A stretch of 64,000 nt of DNA from Rhizobium indicum (GTDB taxonomy: Bacteria; Pseudomonadota; Alphaproteobacteria; Rhizobiales; Rhizobiaceae), in NCBI RefSeq assembly GCF_005862305.2, contig NZ_CP054021.1, positions 2,994,501-3,058,500 of the forward strand, read 5' to 3'. A program made the position numbers and the translations under genes. Shown piece after piece: positions 27,298-37,449 of the stretch. Position 1 is the first letter of the stretch. The number at the start of each line of letters is the position of its first letter. Under the pieces are notes generated by a model. That model was not told the DNA's origin. It made no database searches and saw nothing but the letters and a program-made list of their open reading frames with translations.

Positions 27298-30282
27298 ATG
27301 GCACGGCAAGAAGCCAACGAGCAGTTTCAGATCACCTCGTTTCTGGATGGCGCCAACGCTGCCTATATCGAGCAGCTCTACGCGCGGTACGAAGAAGATC
27401 CCGCATCGGTCGACGATCAGTGGCGGTCCTTCTTCAAGGCGCTGGAGGAGGATCCCAGCGATGTGAAAAGGGCGGCCAAGGGCGCTTCCTGGCGCAAGAA
27501 GAACTGGCCGCTTCAGGCAAGCGGCGATCTGGTATCGGCTCTCGATGGCGACTGGGGCATCGTCGAGAAGGTGATCGAGACCAAGGTCAAGGCCAAGGCC
27601 GAAGCTCAGGGCAAGCCTGCTGACAGCACCGAGGTGCTGCAGGCGACGCGCGATTCCGTGCGCGCCATCATGATGATCCGCGCCTACCGCATGCGCGGCC
27701 ACTTGCACGCCAAGCTCGACCCGCTCGGCATCGCCGCTCCCGTTGACGACTATCACGAGCTCTCGGCGGAGAATTACGGCTTCACGGCTGCCGATTACGA
27801 CCGTAAGATCTTCATCGACAACGTGCTCGGCCTGGAATACGCGACCATCCGCGAGATGATCGAAATCCTCGAGCGCACCTATTGCTCGACGCTCGGCGTC
27901 GAATTCATGCATATCTCCAATCCTGAAGAGAAGGCCTGGATCCAGGAGCGCATCGAAGGACCGGACAAGGGTGTGGCCTTCACGCCGGAAGGCAAGAAGG
28001 CGATCCTTGCCAAGCTCGTCGAAGCCGAAGGCTACGAGCAGTTCCTCGACGTCAAGTTCAAGGGCACGAAGCGTTTCGGCCTCGACGGCGGCGAATCGCT
28101 GATCCCGGCGCTGGAACAGATCCTCAAGCGTGGCAGCCAGCTCGGCCTCAAGGAGGCCCTGTTCGGCATGGCCCATCGCGGCCGCCTGAACGTGCTCTCC
28201 CAGGTCATGGGCAAGCCGCACCGGGCGATCTTCCACGAGTTCAAGGGCGGCTCGGCCGCTCCCGACGAGGTCGAGGGCTCGGGTGACGTCAAGTACCATC
28301 TCGGCGCTTCCTCAGACCGCGAATTCGACGGCAATAAGATCCACGTTTCGCTGACGGCGAACCCGTCGCATCTCGAAATCGTCGATCCTGTCGTCATGGG
28401 CAAGGCCCGCGCCAAGCAGGACATGAATGCCACGGTCTGGGACGGTGACATCATCCCGCTTTCCGAACGCGCCAAGGTTCTGCCGCTGCTGATCCACGGC
28501 GACGCGGCCTTTGCCGGCCAGGGTGTCATTGCCGAAATCCTCGGCCTTTCCGGTCTGCGCGGCCATCGTGTCGCCGGCACCATGCATGTGATCATCAACA
28601 ACCAGATCGGCTTCACCACGAACCCGGCCTTCTCGCGCTCGTCGCCCTATCCGTCCGACGTCGCCAAGATGATCGAGGCGCCGATCCTGCACGTCAACGG
28701 CGACGATCCGGAAGCGGTGGTCTATGGGGCGAAGATCGCCACCGAATTCCGTATGAAGTTCCACAAGCCTGTGGTGCTCGACCTGTTCTGCTATCGCCGC
28801 TACGGCCACAATGAAGGCGACGAACCGTCCTTCACGCAGCCGAAGATGTACAAGGTGATCCGCGCCCACAAGACCGTGCTGCAGCTCTACGCGGCCCGTC
28901 TCGTCGCCGAGGGCCTGCTCACCGAAGGTGAGGTCGAGAAGATGAAGGCCGATTGGCGCCTCCACCTCGAGCAGGAGTTCGAAGCCGGCCAGCAGTACAA
29001 GCCGAACAAGGCCGATTGGCTGGACGGCGAGTGGTCGGGCCTGCGCACGGCCGACAATGCCGACGAGCAGCGCCGCGGCAAGACCGCTGTGCCGATGAAG
29101 ACGCTGAAGGAGATCGGCCGCAAGCTGTCCGAGATCCCGGCGGGCTTCAATGCGCACCGGACGATCCAGCGCTTCATGGAAAACCGCGCCAATATGATCA
29201 CCACCGGCGAGGGTATCGACTGGGCGATGGCCGAAGCGCTCTCCTTCGGCGCGCTCTGCGTCGAAGGCAGCAAGATCCGCCTCTCCGGCCAGGATTGCGA
29301 ACGCGGCACCTTCTCGCAGCGCCACTCGGTTCTCTATGATCAGGAAACCGAAGAACGCTACATCCCGCTCGCCAATCTTTCGCCGACGCAGGGGCGCTAC
29401 GAAGTCATCAATTCGATGCTTTCGGAAGAGGCCGTGCTCGGTTTCGAATACGGCTATTCGCTTGCCCGCCCGAATGCGCTGACGCTCTGGGAAGCGCAGT
29501 TCGGCGATTTCGCCAACGGCGCGCAGGTGGTCTTCGACCAGTTCATCTCGTCGGGCGAACGCAAGTGGCTGCGCATGTCGGGCCTCGTCTGCCTGCTGCC
29601 GCATGGCTATGAAGGCCAGGGTCCGGAACATTCCTCGGCCCGCCTCGAGCGTTTCCTGCAGCTTTGCGCCGAAGACAACATGCAGGTCGCCAACGTGACG
29701 ACGCCGGCGAACTACTTCCACATCCTGCGCCGGCAGCTGAAGCGCGACTTCCGCAAGCCGCTGATCCTGATGACGCCGAAATCGCTGCTGCGCCACAAGC
29801 GGGCGGTCTCGACGCTTGCCGAAATGGCCGGCGAATCCGCCTTCCATCGCCTTCTCTGGGACGATGCCGAGGTGATCAAGGACGGCCCGATCAAGCTGCA
29901 AAAGGACAACAAGATCCGCCGCGTCGTCATGTGCTCCGGCAAGGTCTATTACGATCTCCTCGAAGAGCGTGAAAAGCGCGGCATCGACGACATCTATCTC
30001 TTACGTGTCGAACAGCTCTATCCGTTCCCGGCAAAGGCGCTAATCAACGAGCTGTCGCGCTTCCGCAATGCCGAGATGGTCTGGTGCCAGGAAGAGCCGA
30101 AGAACATGGGCGCATGGTCGTTCATCGACCCCTTCCTCGAATGGGTGCTCGCCCATATCGACGCGAAGTACCAGCGCGTCCGTTATACCGGCCGTCCGGC
30201 CGCCGCCTCGCCGGCGACGGGCCTGATGTCCAAGCATCTGTCGCAGCTCGCCGCATTCCTCGAGGATGCATTGGGCGGTTAA
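27298..30282 (+). CDS. sucA: 2-oxoglutarate dehydrogenase E1 component
   Basis: A 994-residue thiamine-diphosphate enzyme that decarboxylates 2-oxoglutarate and passes succinyl to SucB. The N-terminus FLDGANAAYIEQLYARYEEDP is the E2-binding helix common to this family. The TPP region has GMAHRGRLNVLSQVMGKPH, HLGASSDREFDG and a GDAAFAGQG motif; the C-terminal half has the transketolase pyrimidine domain (GQDCERGTFSQRHSVLYDQ). The ATG at 27298 gives the usual rhizobial N-terminus (MARQEANEQF); the 33-codon upstream extension contains the ribosome-binding site and is not coding. Confidence 0.97.
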   Translation: MARQEANEQFQITSFLDGANAAYIEQLYARYEEDPASVDDQWRSFFKALEEDPSDVKRAAKGASWRKKNWPLQASGDLVSALDGDWGIVEKVIETKVKAKAEAQGKPADSTEVLQATRDSVRAIMMIRAYRMRGHLHAKLDPLGIAAPVDDYHELSAENYGFTAADYDRKIFIDNVLGLEYATIREMIEILERTYCSTLGVEFMHISNPEEKAWIQERIEGPDKGVAFTPEGKKAILAKLVEAEGYEQFLDVKFKGTKRFGLDGGESLIPALEQILKRGSQLGLKEALFGMAHRGRLNVLSQVMGKPHRAIFHEFKGGSAAPDEVEGSGDVKYHLGASSDREFDGNKIHVSLTANPSHLEIVDPVVMGKARAKQDMNATVWDGDIIPLSERAKVLPLLIHGDAAFAGQGVIAEILGLSGLRGHRVAGTMHVIINNQIGFTTNPAFSRSSPYPSDVAKMIEAPILHVNGDDPEAVVYGAKIATEFRMKFHKPVVLDLFCYRRYGHNEGDEPSFTQPKMYKVIRAHKTVLQLYAARLVAEGLLTEGEVEKMKADWRLHLEQEFEAGQQYKPNKADWLDGEWSGLRTADNADEQRRGKTAVPMKTLKEIGRKLSEIPAGFNAHRTIQRFMENRANMITTGEGIDWAMAEALSFGALCVEGSKIRLSGQDCERGTFSQRHSVLYDQETEERYIPLANLSPTQGRYEVINSMLSEEAVLGFEYGYSLARPNALTLWEAQFGDFANGAQVVFDQFISSGERKWLRMSGLVCLLPHGYEGQGPEHSSARLERFLQLCAEDNMQVANVTTPANYFHILRRQLKRDFRKPLILMTPKSLLRHKRAVSTLAEMAGESAFHRLLWDDAEVIKDGPIKLQKDNKIRRVVMCSGKVYYDLLEEREKRGIDDIYLLRVEQLYPFPAKALINELSRFRNAEMVWCQEEPKNMGAWSFIDPFLEWVLAHIDAKYQRVRYTGRPAAASPATGLMSKHLSQLAAFLEDALGG

Positions 30283-30297
30283 AACAAGGGGGGCGCA

Positions 30298-30606
30298 ATG
30301 GCTTATTTCTTTCTGAGACTGCAGCCGCCGCGCCCCACTTTCCCGCATGACGGGACCGGGGAGGAAATGGCGGCGATGAAACGCCATGCCGAATACTGGC
30401 ATCGGAACGCTCTTGCGGGATCGGCGATCATCGTCGGCCCCGTCTTCGAGGGTGAAGGCGCCTGGGGCATGGCGATCGTCGAGGTCGAGGATCAGGCGGC
30501 GGCGCAGCTTCTTGCCGACGGCGATCCGATCATCGCTTCCGGTTTCGGTTTCCGCTTCGATATCCTGCCGATGCCCTCGATCATCTCGCGGCCGCCCGCC
30601 GTCTGA
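30298..30606 (+). CDS. YciI-like (YCII) domain protein
   Basis: A 102-residue protein of the YCII/dimeric ferredoxin-like family. It shows FFLRLQPPRPTF, HAEYWHRNALAGSAIIVGPV and EVEDQAAAQLLADGDPI, matching the conserved His-Asp type pocket region of YciI folds. Function is not established for most of the family. It begins 15 nt after sucA and ends 39 nt before sucB, so it is carried inside the 2-oxoglutarate dehydrogenase operon. Confidence 0.8.
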   Translation: MAYFFLRLQPPRPTFPHDGTGEEMAAMKRHAEYWHRNALAGSAIIVGPVFEGEGAWGMAIVEVEDQAAAQLLADGDPIIASGFGFRFDILPMPSIISRPPAV

Positions 30607-30645
30607 AACGCATAAACGAAAACACACGAAATCAGGATCTGAACA

Positions 30646-31923
<1,278 letters not shown>

Positions 31924-31936
31924 GGGAGCGCTTTCG

Positions 31937-32686
31937 ATGCGGAACCGGATCATGCGAGCGGCGCGTCTTCTTCTTTGCGCTGCCGCCGCGCATGTCCCGG
32001 TCGCCGCATCGGCTGCCGGCTGGGATATCGGCAAGGCAAGCAGCAATTTCGAGCTGGTGGCGCTTGGTGATGCCGAGCTTTCCGGCCGGTCGATCGGCGT
32101 GATCCATATGGGCAATGTCGAGCTGACATCGGGGCGCATCGTTGCAGCCGATCCGCTTGCCCAGCCCGACCGTCCGGCACTCGCAAGAACGGTTGCGCCT
32201 GGCGAGTATCCGGTGACGCTCTACCAGGCCTTCGGGCGCATCGCCGCTGCCAGCATGCGGTTTGCCGAGGGCAAGCCGGATCGTTGGGAGCTTGCGGTCC
32301 TGCCAGGGCAGGACCTGGCGACGCTGAAGGACGGCGAGATCTTCGGCTACCCCGTCGATGCCGGCCTCGGCTGCTACATGGATGCCGATACGCTTGATTT
32401 GATCGGAGAGCGTGAGGCCCAGGTGCAGGTGCAGAAACCGGATTCCGACGTCAACTATTACGACGACGTGCTGGCGTCGGACCTCGACGCCAACAAGGGC
32501 ATCTATGCGCTGCACCGGCCGGTCGCCGGCAGACGAGGCAATGTCGCGGTGTTCTGGAGCGGCTGGGGCGACGGTTTCTATCCGGTCTTCTGGGGGCTCG
32601 ACAGGGATGGCCGCGCGCTGGTGCTGCTGACGGATTTCAGCGTTGTCGAGAATGCCGACGGGCGGAAGGAGCCGAAGCTGCAATGA
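31937..32686 (+). CDS. Secreted DUF4241-like protein
   Basis: A 249-residue protein with a signal peptide (MRAARLLLCAAAAHVPVAASA). The C-terminal part, with GYPVDAGLGCYMD and FWSGWGDGFYPVFWGLD followed by a strand-rich end, resembles DUF4241. No enzyme motif is evident. The ATG at 31937 has AGGGAGC 8-9 nt upstream. Its last codons overlap the next gene (ATGA), so the two are cotranslated within the sucB-lpd interval. Confidence 0.72.
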   Translation: MRNRIMRAARLLLCAAAAHVPVAASAAGWDIGKASSNFELVALGDAELSGRSIGVIHMGNVELTSGRIVAADPLAQPDRPALARTVAPGEYPVTLYQAFGRIAAASMRFAEGKPDRWELAVLPGQDLATLKDGEIFGYPVDAGLGCYMDADTLDLIGEREAQVQVQKPDSDVNYYDDVLASDLDANKGIYALHRPVAGRRGNVAVFWSGWGDGFYPVFWGLDRDGRALVLLTDFSVVENADGRKEPKLQ

Positions 32687-33213
32687 GCGGAAGGACCGGG
32701 ATCACGACGAGACGGAAAGGCGTGGCTGCAATCGCAGCCGCCGCGTTTTTTGTCGTTCCGGCGTCCACCTTCGGTGCCGCATGCAAGCAGGAACAGGCTG
32801 TCTACGCCGATCGCGACGGTGCCTATGAATTGCGCTTTTCACCGCTGAATTCTCCATCGGCTGCCGCCAGCAACCAGTTCAAGGTCAGCGCACTCAAGAC
32901 ACCCGTCGTGATGGAAGGTTATGTCATGCCGTCGGAAGATCCGGTGCGCGCCATCGGCATCCTGATGTTCAACTGTCCCGAGGGTGATGCGACCGGCGCC
33001 GATCTCAATGCCTGCACGGTCTGGCAGGGCGCCGTCTATGGCATGGATGCCGAGGGCGAGATGGACAATCTGCAGCCCGAAGGTGCGGCGGCGGCTGAAA
33101 AACTCGTGCTTCCCGGCCTTGGTCCTGCCATCCGCGAATCCAGCGCCTGGGGCGAGGGCAAGGCTACGGTGGCACCCTGGGACGTGCTGACATTCAAGGA
33201 GTGTGCGACATGA
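32683..33213 (+). CDS. Secreted protein of unknown function
   Basis: A 176-residue protein with a likely signal (GVAAIAAAAFFVVPASTFGA) and Cys residues at about 34, 97, 110 and 174, which suggests disulfides in the periplasm. I recognise no family. It overlaps both neighbours by 4 nt (start inside the DUF4241-like gene, end inside the SDR gene), so three unrelated proteins are translationally coupled. Confidence 0.7.
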   Translation: MSGRTGITTRRKGVAAIAAAAFFVVPASTFGAACKQEQAVYADRDGAYELRFSPLNSPSAAASNQFKVSALKTPVVMEGYVMPSEDPVRAIGILMFNCPEGDATGADLNACTVWQGAVYGMDAEGEMDNLQPEGAAAAEKLVLPGLGPAIRESSAWGEGKATVAPWDVLTFKECAT

Positions 33214-33962
33214 GCGATGCACCTGTTGTTCTCATTACCGGCGGAAGCCGGGGTATCGGCGCCGCGGCTTCACGGCTCGCCGCGCGCCAGGGCTGGCGTG
33301 TCGCGGTGAACTACGCCGCCAACCGCCAAGCCGCGGATGCCGTCGTTGCGGCGGTCGTTGGGGATGGCGGCGAGGCCGTGGCGATCCAGGGCGATGTCGG
33401 CAAGGCTGCGGATATTGTCTCGATGTTTACGGCAGTCGACCGGCATTTCGGCCGGCTCGACGGGCTCGTCAACAATGCCGGCATCGTCGACTATCCCCAG
33501 CGCGTCGACGAGATGTCGGCAGAGCGGATCGAGCGCATGCTGCGCGTCAATGTGACAGGCTCGATACTCTGCGCCGCGGAGGCCATACGCCGCATGTCGA
33601 GCCGGCATGGCGGGAAGGGCGGGGCGATCGTCAACATCTCGTCGATGGCGGCGATTCTTGGTTCGGCGACGCAGTATGTCGATTATGCCGCTTCGAAGGC
33701 AGCGATCGACACCTTCACCGTCGGGCTGGCACGCGAGGTCGCTGCCGAGGGCATCCGCGTGAATGCGATAAGGCCAGGCGTCATCGAAACCGACCTCCAT
33801 GCCTCCGGTGGCCTGCCGGATCGGCCGCGCGAGCTGGCGCCGTCGATCCCGATGCAGCGCGCGGGCACGCCCGAGGAGGTGGCGGATGCGATCCTCTATC
33901 TTCTTTCACCTTCGGCTTCCTATATAACCGGCGCGATCCTCAATGTGAGCGGCGGCCGCTAG
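33210..33962 (+). CDS. Short-chain dehydrogenase/reductase
   Basis: A 250-residue classical SDR. NAD(P) motif TGGSRGIG is at about 10-17, NNAGI at about 88-92, the catalytic Ser in IVNISSMAAIL and YxxxK in YAASK near 157-161. It is FabG-like in layout, but position gives no substrate. The start at 33210 overlaps the previous stop by 4 nt. Confidence 0.9.
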   Translation: MSDAPVVLITGGSRGIGAAASRLAARQGWRVAVNYAANRQAADAVVAAVVGDGGEAVAIQGDVGKAADIVSMFTAVDRHFGRLDGLVNNAGIVDYPQRVDEMSAERIERMLRVNVTGSILCAAEAIRRMSSRHGGKGGAIVNISSMAAILGSATQYVDYAASKAAIDTFTVGLAREVAAEGIRVNAIRPGVIETDLHASGGLPDRPRELAPSIPMQRAGTPEEVADAILYLLSPSASYITGAILNVSGGR

Positions 33963-33982
33963 AACGACGGGCGAAAAACAGC

Positions 33983-34621
33983 ATGCAGTATATTCTCGAA
34001 TTCCTCGGCCTGATGGCCGTCTTTTCGATCTTCATCGTCGTGCCGGGCGCCGATTTCGCCGTTATCCTGCGCCAGAGCATCGTGCATGGGCGACGCGCCG
34101 CCATCATGACCGGGCTCGGCATGGGCTTCTCCCTGCTTTTCCATATCAGCTACACCATTCTCGGCCTCGGCCTGATCGTATCGAAATCACTGATGCTGTT
34201 TGCCGCCATCAAATGGGCGGGCGTCGCCTATCTGGTCTATCTCGGCATCAAGTCGTTCCGCGAACCGGGATTCAAGGTGCAGGATATCGAGGTGACGGCC
34301 GAAGACCGCAAGCCAGTCTCGATGCTGAAGTGCCTGGGCATGGGTTTCATCACCAATGCGCTGAACCCGAAGCCGGTGCTGTTCTTCCTGTCGCTGTTTT
34401 CGACGCTCGTGCATCACGACACGCCGGCGCTGATCCAGTTCTCCTATGGCATCGGCATGGCGACGGCGTTGGTCGCCTGGTTTGCCGGCGTCTCCTATTT
34501 CTTCACGGTCAAGGCGATCCGTGACCGCTTCATCGCCAGCGGCAAATGGTTCAACCGCATCACCGGAGCGGCACTTGTCGGCTTCGGCTTCCGCCTCGCT
34601 TTGTCGCGCGCGGCCGATTAA
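33983..34621 (+). CDS. LysE/RhtB-family amino acid exporter
   Basis: A 212-residue membrane protein with about six helices. The N-terminal VVPGADFAVILRQSIVHGRRA is the family's PGP-type segment, and GFITNALNPKPVLFFLSLFST is the second conserved NPK motif. LysE proteins export amino acids or related metabolites. It lies 20 nt after the SDR and 27 nt before lpd. Confidence 0.9.
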   Translation: MQYILEFLGLMAVFSIFIVVPGADFAVILRQSIVHGRRAAIMTGLGMGFSLLFHISYTILGLGLIVSKSLMLFAAIKWAGVAYLVYLGIKSFREPGFKVQDIEVTAEDRKPVSMLKCLGMGFITNALNPKPVLFFLSLFSTLVHHDTPALIQFSYGIGMATALVAWFAGVSYFFTVKAIRDRFIASGKWFNRITGAALVGFGFRLALSRAAD

Positions 34622-34648
34622 ACGAAAAAATCCAAAGGGAAAGAAGCA

Positions 34649-36055
34649 ATGTCCTACGATGTGATCATTATCGGAACCGGCCCGGGCGGCTATGTCTGCG
34701 CCGTCAAGGCGGCCCAGCTTGGCCTCAAGGTCGCCGTCGTCGAAAGGCGGGCGACCTATGGCGGCACCTGCCTGAACGTCGGCTGCATTCCGTCGAAGGC
34801 GCTGCTGCATGCCTCCGAAATGTTCCATCAGGCCGGCCACGGGATGAGCGCGCTCGGCATCGACGTCCCGGCGCCGACGCTCAATCTCGGCAACATGATG
34901 GCCCACAAGGATGCGACGGTGAAGTCGAATGTCGACGGCGTCGCCTTCCTCTTCAAGAAGAACAAGATCGATGCCTTCCAGGGCACCGGCAAGATCGTCT
35001 CGGCCGGCAAGGTTTCCGTCACCGCCGATGACGGCAAGGTGCAGGAGATCGAAGGCAAGAACATTGTCATCGCCACCGGCTCCGACGTCGCCGGCATTCC
35101 CGGCGTGCAGGTCGAGATCGATGAAAAGACCATCATCTCGTCCACCGGCGGCATTGCGCTGGAGAAGGTGCCGGAAACGCTGATCGTCGTCGGCGGCGGC
35201 GTCATTGGCCTCGAGCTCGGTTCCGTCTGGTCGCGCCTCGGCGCCAAAGTCACCGTCGTCGAATATCTCGACACCATCCTTGGCGGCATGGACGGCGAAG
35301 TCTCCAAGCAGTTCCAGCGTATGCTTGCCAAGCAGGGCATCGATTTCAATCTCGGCGCCAAGGTCACCGGCGTCGAAAAGGGCGACAAGGGCGCCAAGGT
35401 CACTTTCGAGCCGGTCAAGGGCGGCGACAAGGTGACGCTCGACGCCGAAGTCGTGCTGATCGCCACCGGCCGCAAGCCCTATACGGCGGGTCTCGGCCTC
35501 GAAGAGGCCGGTGTTACGCTCGACAATCGCGGCCGTGTCGAGATCGACGGTCACTACAAGACCAATGTCGCCGGCATCTATGCGATCGGCGATGTGGTCA
35601 AGGGTCCGATGCTGGCGCACAAGGCGGAAGACGAGGGCGTGGCGCTTGCCGAAATCCTCGCCGGGCAGCATGGCCATGTGAACTACGAGGTCATTCCGAG
35701 CGTCGTCTACACCCAGCCGGAAATCGCTTCCGTCGGCAAGACCGAGGAAGAGCTGAAGGCGGCGGGCGTCGCCTACAAGGTCGGCAAGTTCCCATTCACG
35801 GCGAACGGCCGGGCGCGTGCGATGCTGGCAACGGACGGCTTCGTCAAGATCCTTGCCGACAAGGAAACCGACCGGGTGCTCGGCGGCCATATCGTCGGCT
35901 TCGGCGCCGGCGAGATGATCCACGAGATCGCCGTGCTGATGGAGTTCGGCGGTTCGTCGGAAGATCTCGGCCGTACCTGCCACGCGCATCCGACCATGTC
36001 GGAAGCGGTGAAAGAGGCTGCGCTCGCAACCTTCTTCAAGCCGATCCATATGTGA
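34649..36055 (+). CDS. lpdA: Dihydrolipoamide dehydrogenase (E3)
   Basis: A 468-residue flavoprotein that reoxidises lipoyl groups with NAD. FAD motif IIGTGPGGYVCAVKAAQLG, redox-active disulfide C41/C46 in GGTCLNVGCIPSK, NAD fold VVGGGVIGLELGSVW, and the C-terminal catalytic HAHPTMSEAVKEA are intact. As the last gene of the sucAB...lpd run it most likely serves 2-oxoglutarate dehydrogenase. Confidence 0.96.
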   Translation: MSYDVIIIGTGPGGYVCAVKAAQLGLKVAVVERRATYGGTCLNVGCIPSKALLHASEMFHQAGHGMSALGIDVPAPTLNLGNMMAHKDATVKSNVDGVAFLFKKNKIDAFQGTGKIVSAGKVSVTADDGKVQEIEGKNIVIATGSDVAGIPGVQVEIDEKTIISSTGGIALEKVPETLIVVGGGVIGLELGSVWSRLGAKVTVVEYLDTILGGMDGEVSKQFQRMLAKQGIDFNLGAKVTGVEKGDKGAKVTFEPVKGGDKVTLDAEVVLIATGRKPYTAGLGLEEAGVTLDNRGRVEIDGHYKTNVAGIYAIGDVVKGPMLAHKAEDEGVALAEILAGQHGHVNYEVIPSVVYTQPEIASVGKTEEELKAAGVAYKVGKFPFTANGRARAMLATDGFVKILADKETDRVLGGHIVGFGAGEMIHEIAVLMEFGGSSEDLGRTCHAHPTMSEAVKEAALATFFKPIHM

Positions 36056-36080
36056 CCTTACCTATTCGCAACAACGCATG

Positions 36081-36115
36081 CAGCCGCTTGCCGTGAGGCA
36101 GGCGGCTGTTTTATT
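36081..36115 (+). terminator. Rho-independent terminator after lpd
   Basis: CAGCCGCTTGCC and GGCAGGCGGCTG form a 12-bp stem (one G-T pair) with loop GTGA, followed by TTTTATT. It starts 26 nt after the lpd stop and ends the mdh-suc-lpd transcription unit. Confidence 0.85.
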
Positions 36116-36183
36116 GGGTGTGTATCGGCGCTGTTGGAAAGCAGCGTGCTCAGTCGAATGACGACCAGCTGGCCGCCGCGGCC

Positions 36184-37260
36184 TCAGTTCACCGCCGTCA
36201 CGGTGAAGCCCTGCTGGCGCAGCAGTTCGATGACGCCGTCCTTGCCGGGCAGATGCAGGGCGCCGACGGCCATGAAGACGTTGCCACCGTCGAGGATCGG
36301 CGCGGCGCGCTCGGCCATCACCTTGTTACGGTCAAGGATGACGCGCTGCTCGAAGGCGGCATAATCGCTGTTTTCGCCTTCTTCCTCCGGTGTCACGGTT
36401 TTCAACATCGGCATGGTCATGCCGATATCACCGGAGAGGTAGAGGTCGGTCATCGTCTCGACGACATCGCTCATCTTGTCGCCGAGTTCCAGCGTCTCGA
36501 TCAGCGACTTCAGATGGAATTCGACCGGCAGATCGGCCATGGCCTGGATCTGCTCGGCAAGGGTTTCCAGCCCCTTGACCTGCTTGCCCTGAGCAATGGC
36601 ATCGGTGGCGATCTTCTGGTCGAGGAACTGCGCGCCTTTTGCCTTGCGGGCGATTTCGCAGGCCGGCAGGGCGACGGCGCTCGAAATCATCCAGGGCCGC
36701 ATCCGGGAAACGGCGCTGATCGGGATACCGCGCTGCTTGAGGCCGGTTTCGAGACGCTTGTAATCCTCGGGGGAAAGCAGCTTGTCGATCGTCGTGCCGT
36801 CGGTGAACATCGTCAGCTCCGGCTTTGCGAGCAGGGCGGCGGTCGCCTTCCGCTCATCGAGGATCTCGTCGGATTCGATGATGATCGTGTCGGCGGCGTC
36901 GTGGGCTGCCTGGGCGCGCGGCGGCAAGGCCAGCACGCGCGGATCGGTGACATGCATGCTGCCGAGCAGCCACGAGGGTGCCAATCCCGGCTTCTCGATC
37001 TTCCAGAAGATACCCTTGCCGTTCGGCGTGGCGTCGGCTTCCTTCAGCGCCTCTGCGTAGCGGGCAGGGTCGTTCTGCTGCAGCTCGACCATCAGATTGC
37101 GGCCGGTGCAGGCGACGTCTTCGGCCGCTGCCGGCCTTGCAGTCAGGAAGGCGGCAAACAGGGCGGCAAGAAGCAGAATGTGAAAGGCTGCGATCAGCCA
37201 GAGCAACAGATTGGCCGGCACTGCGAGGTAAGACGTCCGGCGGCCGATTGATGTCGTCAT
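36184..37260 (-). CDS. TraB/GumN family protein
   Basis: A 358-residue protein with an N-terminal membrane segment (LLLWLIAAFHILLLAALFAAF, in part) and a TraB/GumN domain from about 85 to the end. Recognisable pieces are WLLGSMHVTDPR, IIIESDEI and the C-terminal ALHLPGKDGVIELLRQQGF. The family includes proteins related to Tiki proteases, with GxxH and E motifs that are present here, but bacterial roles are poorly known. It probably faces the periplasm. The ATG at 37260 is preferred over a GTG at 37278. Confidence 0.85.
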   Translation of the reverse strand: MTTSIGRRTSYLAVPANLLLWLIAAFHILLLAALFAAFLTARPAAAEDVACTGRNLMVELQQNDPARYAEALKEADATPNGKGIFWKIEKPGLAPSWLLGSMHVTDPRVLALPPRAQAAHDAADTIIIESDEILDERKATAALLAKPELTMFTDGTTIDKLLSPEDYKRLETGLKQRGIPISAVSRMRPWMISSAVALPACEIARKAKGAQFLDQKIATDAIAQGKQVKGLETLAEQIQAMADLPVEFHLKSLIETLELGDKMSDVVETMTDLYLSGDIGMTMPMLKTVTPEEEGENSDYAAFEQRVILDRNKVMAERAAPILDGGNVFMAVGALHLPGKDGVIELLRQQGFTVTAVN

Positions 37261-37344
37261 GATGGGTGTTCCGATCACATGCTATAGGCTTCATGCTCTA
37301 CGCCTGGCTTGCGCATATTCCTTTAAGAGAATGCCTTAACGAGA

Positions 37345-37449
37345 GCTTAAAGCGCCTCACATTCAATCGCATCCATGCGATGCGCTTTAAGCCTATCGTT
37401 TATGCAAGTCGTTGCCCCATAACCGCTGCGCACTTTTGGGCGACATCCA
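37345..37449. repeat. Rhizobial mosaic intergenic repeat abutting the xerC stop
   Basis: On the minus strand it follows the xerC TAA directly with TGGATGTCGCCCAAAAGTG, then a GCGGTT block and an ACGACTTGC block in the same order as the element at 17378-17486. Its distal end is an 11-bp perfect palindrome, GCTTAAAGCGC/GCGCTTTAAGC (37345-37355 and 37382-37392). Confidence 0.7.

Noticed and set aside
33203..33982. N-terminal extension of the LysE gene giving a 472-codon frame
   Set aside because: The first 260 codons lie in the wrong frame of the SDR gene; the LysE homology begins at the ATG at 33983.
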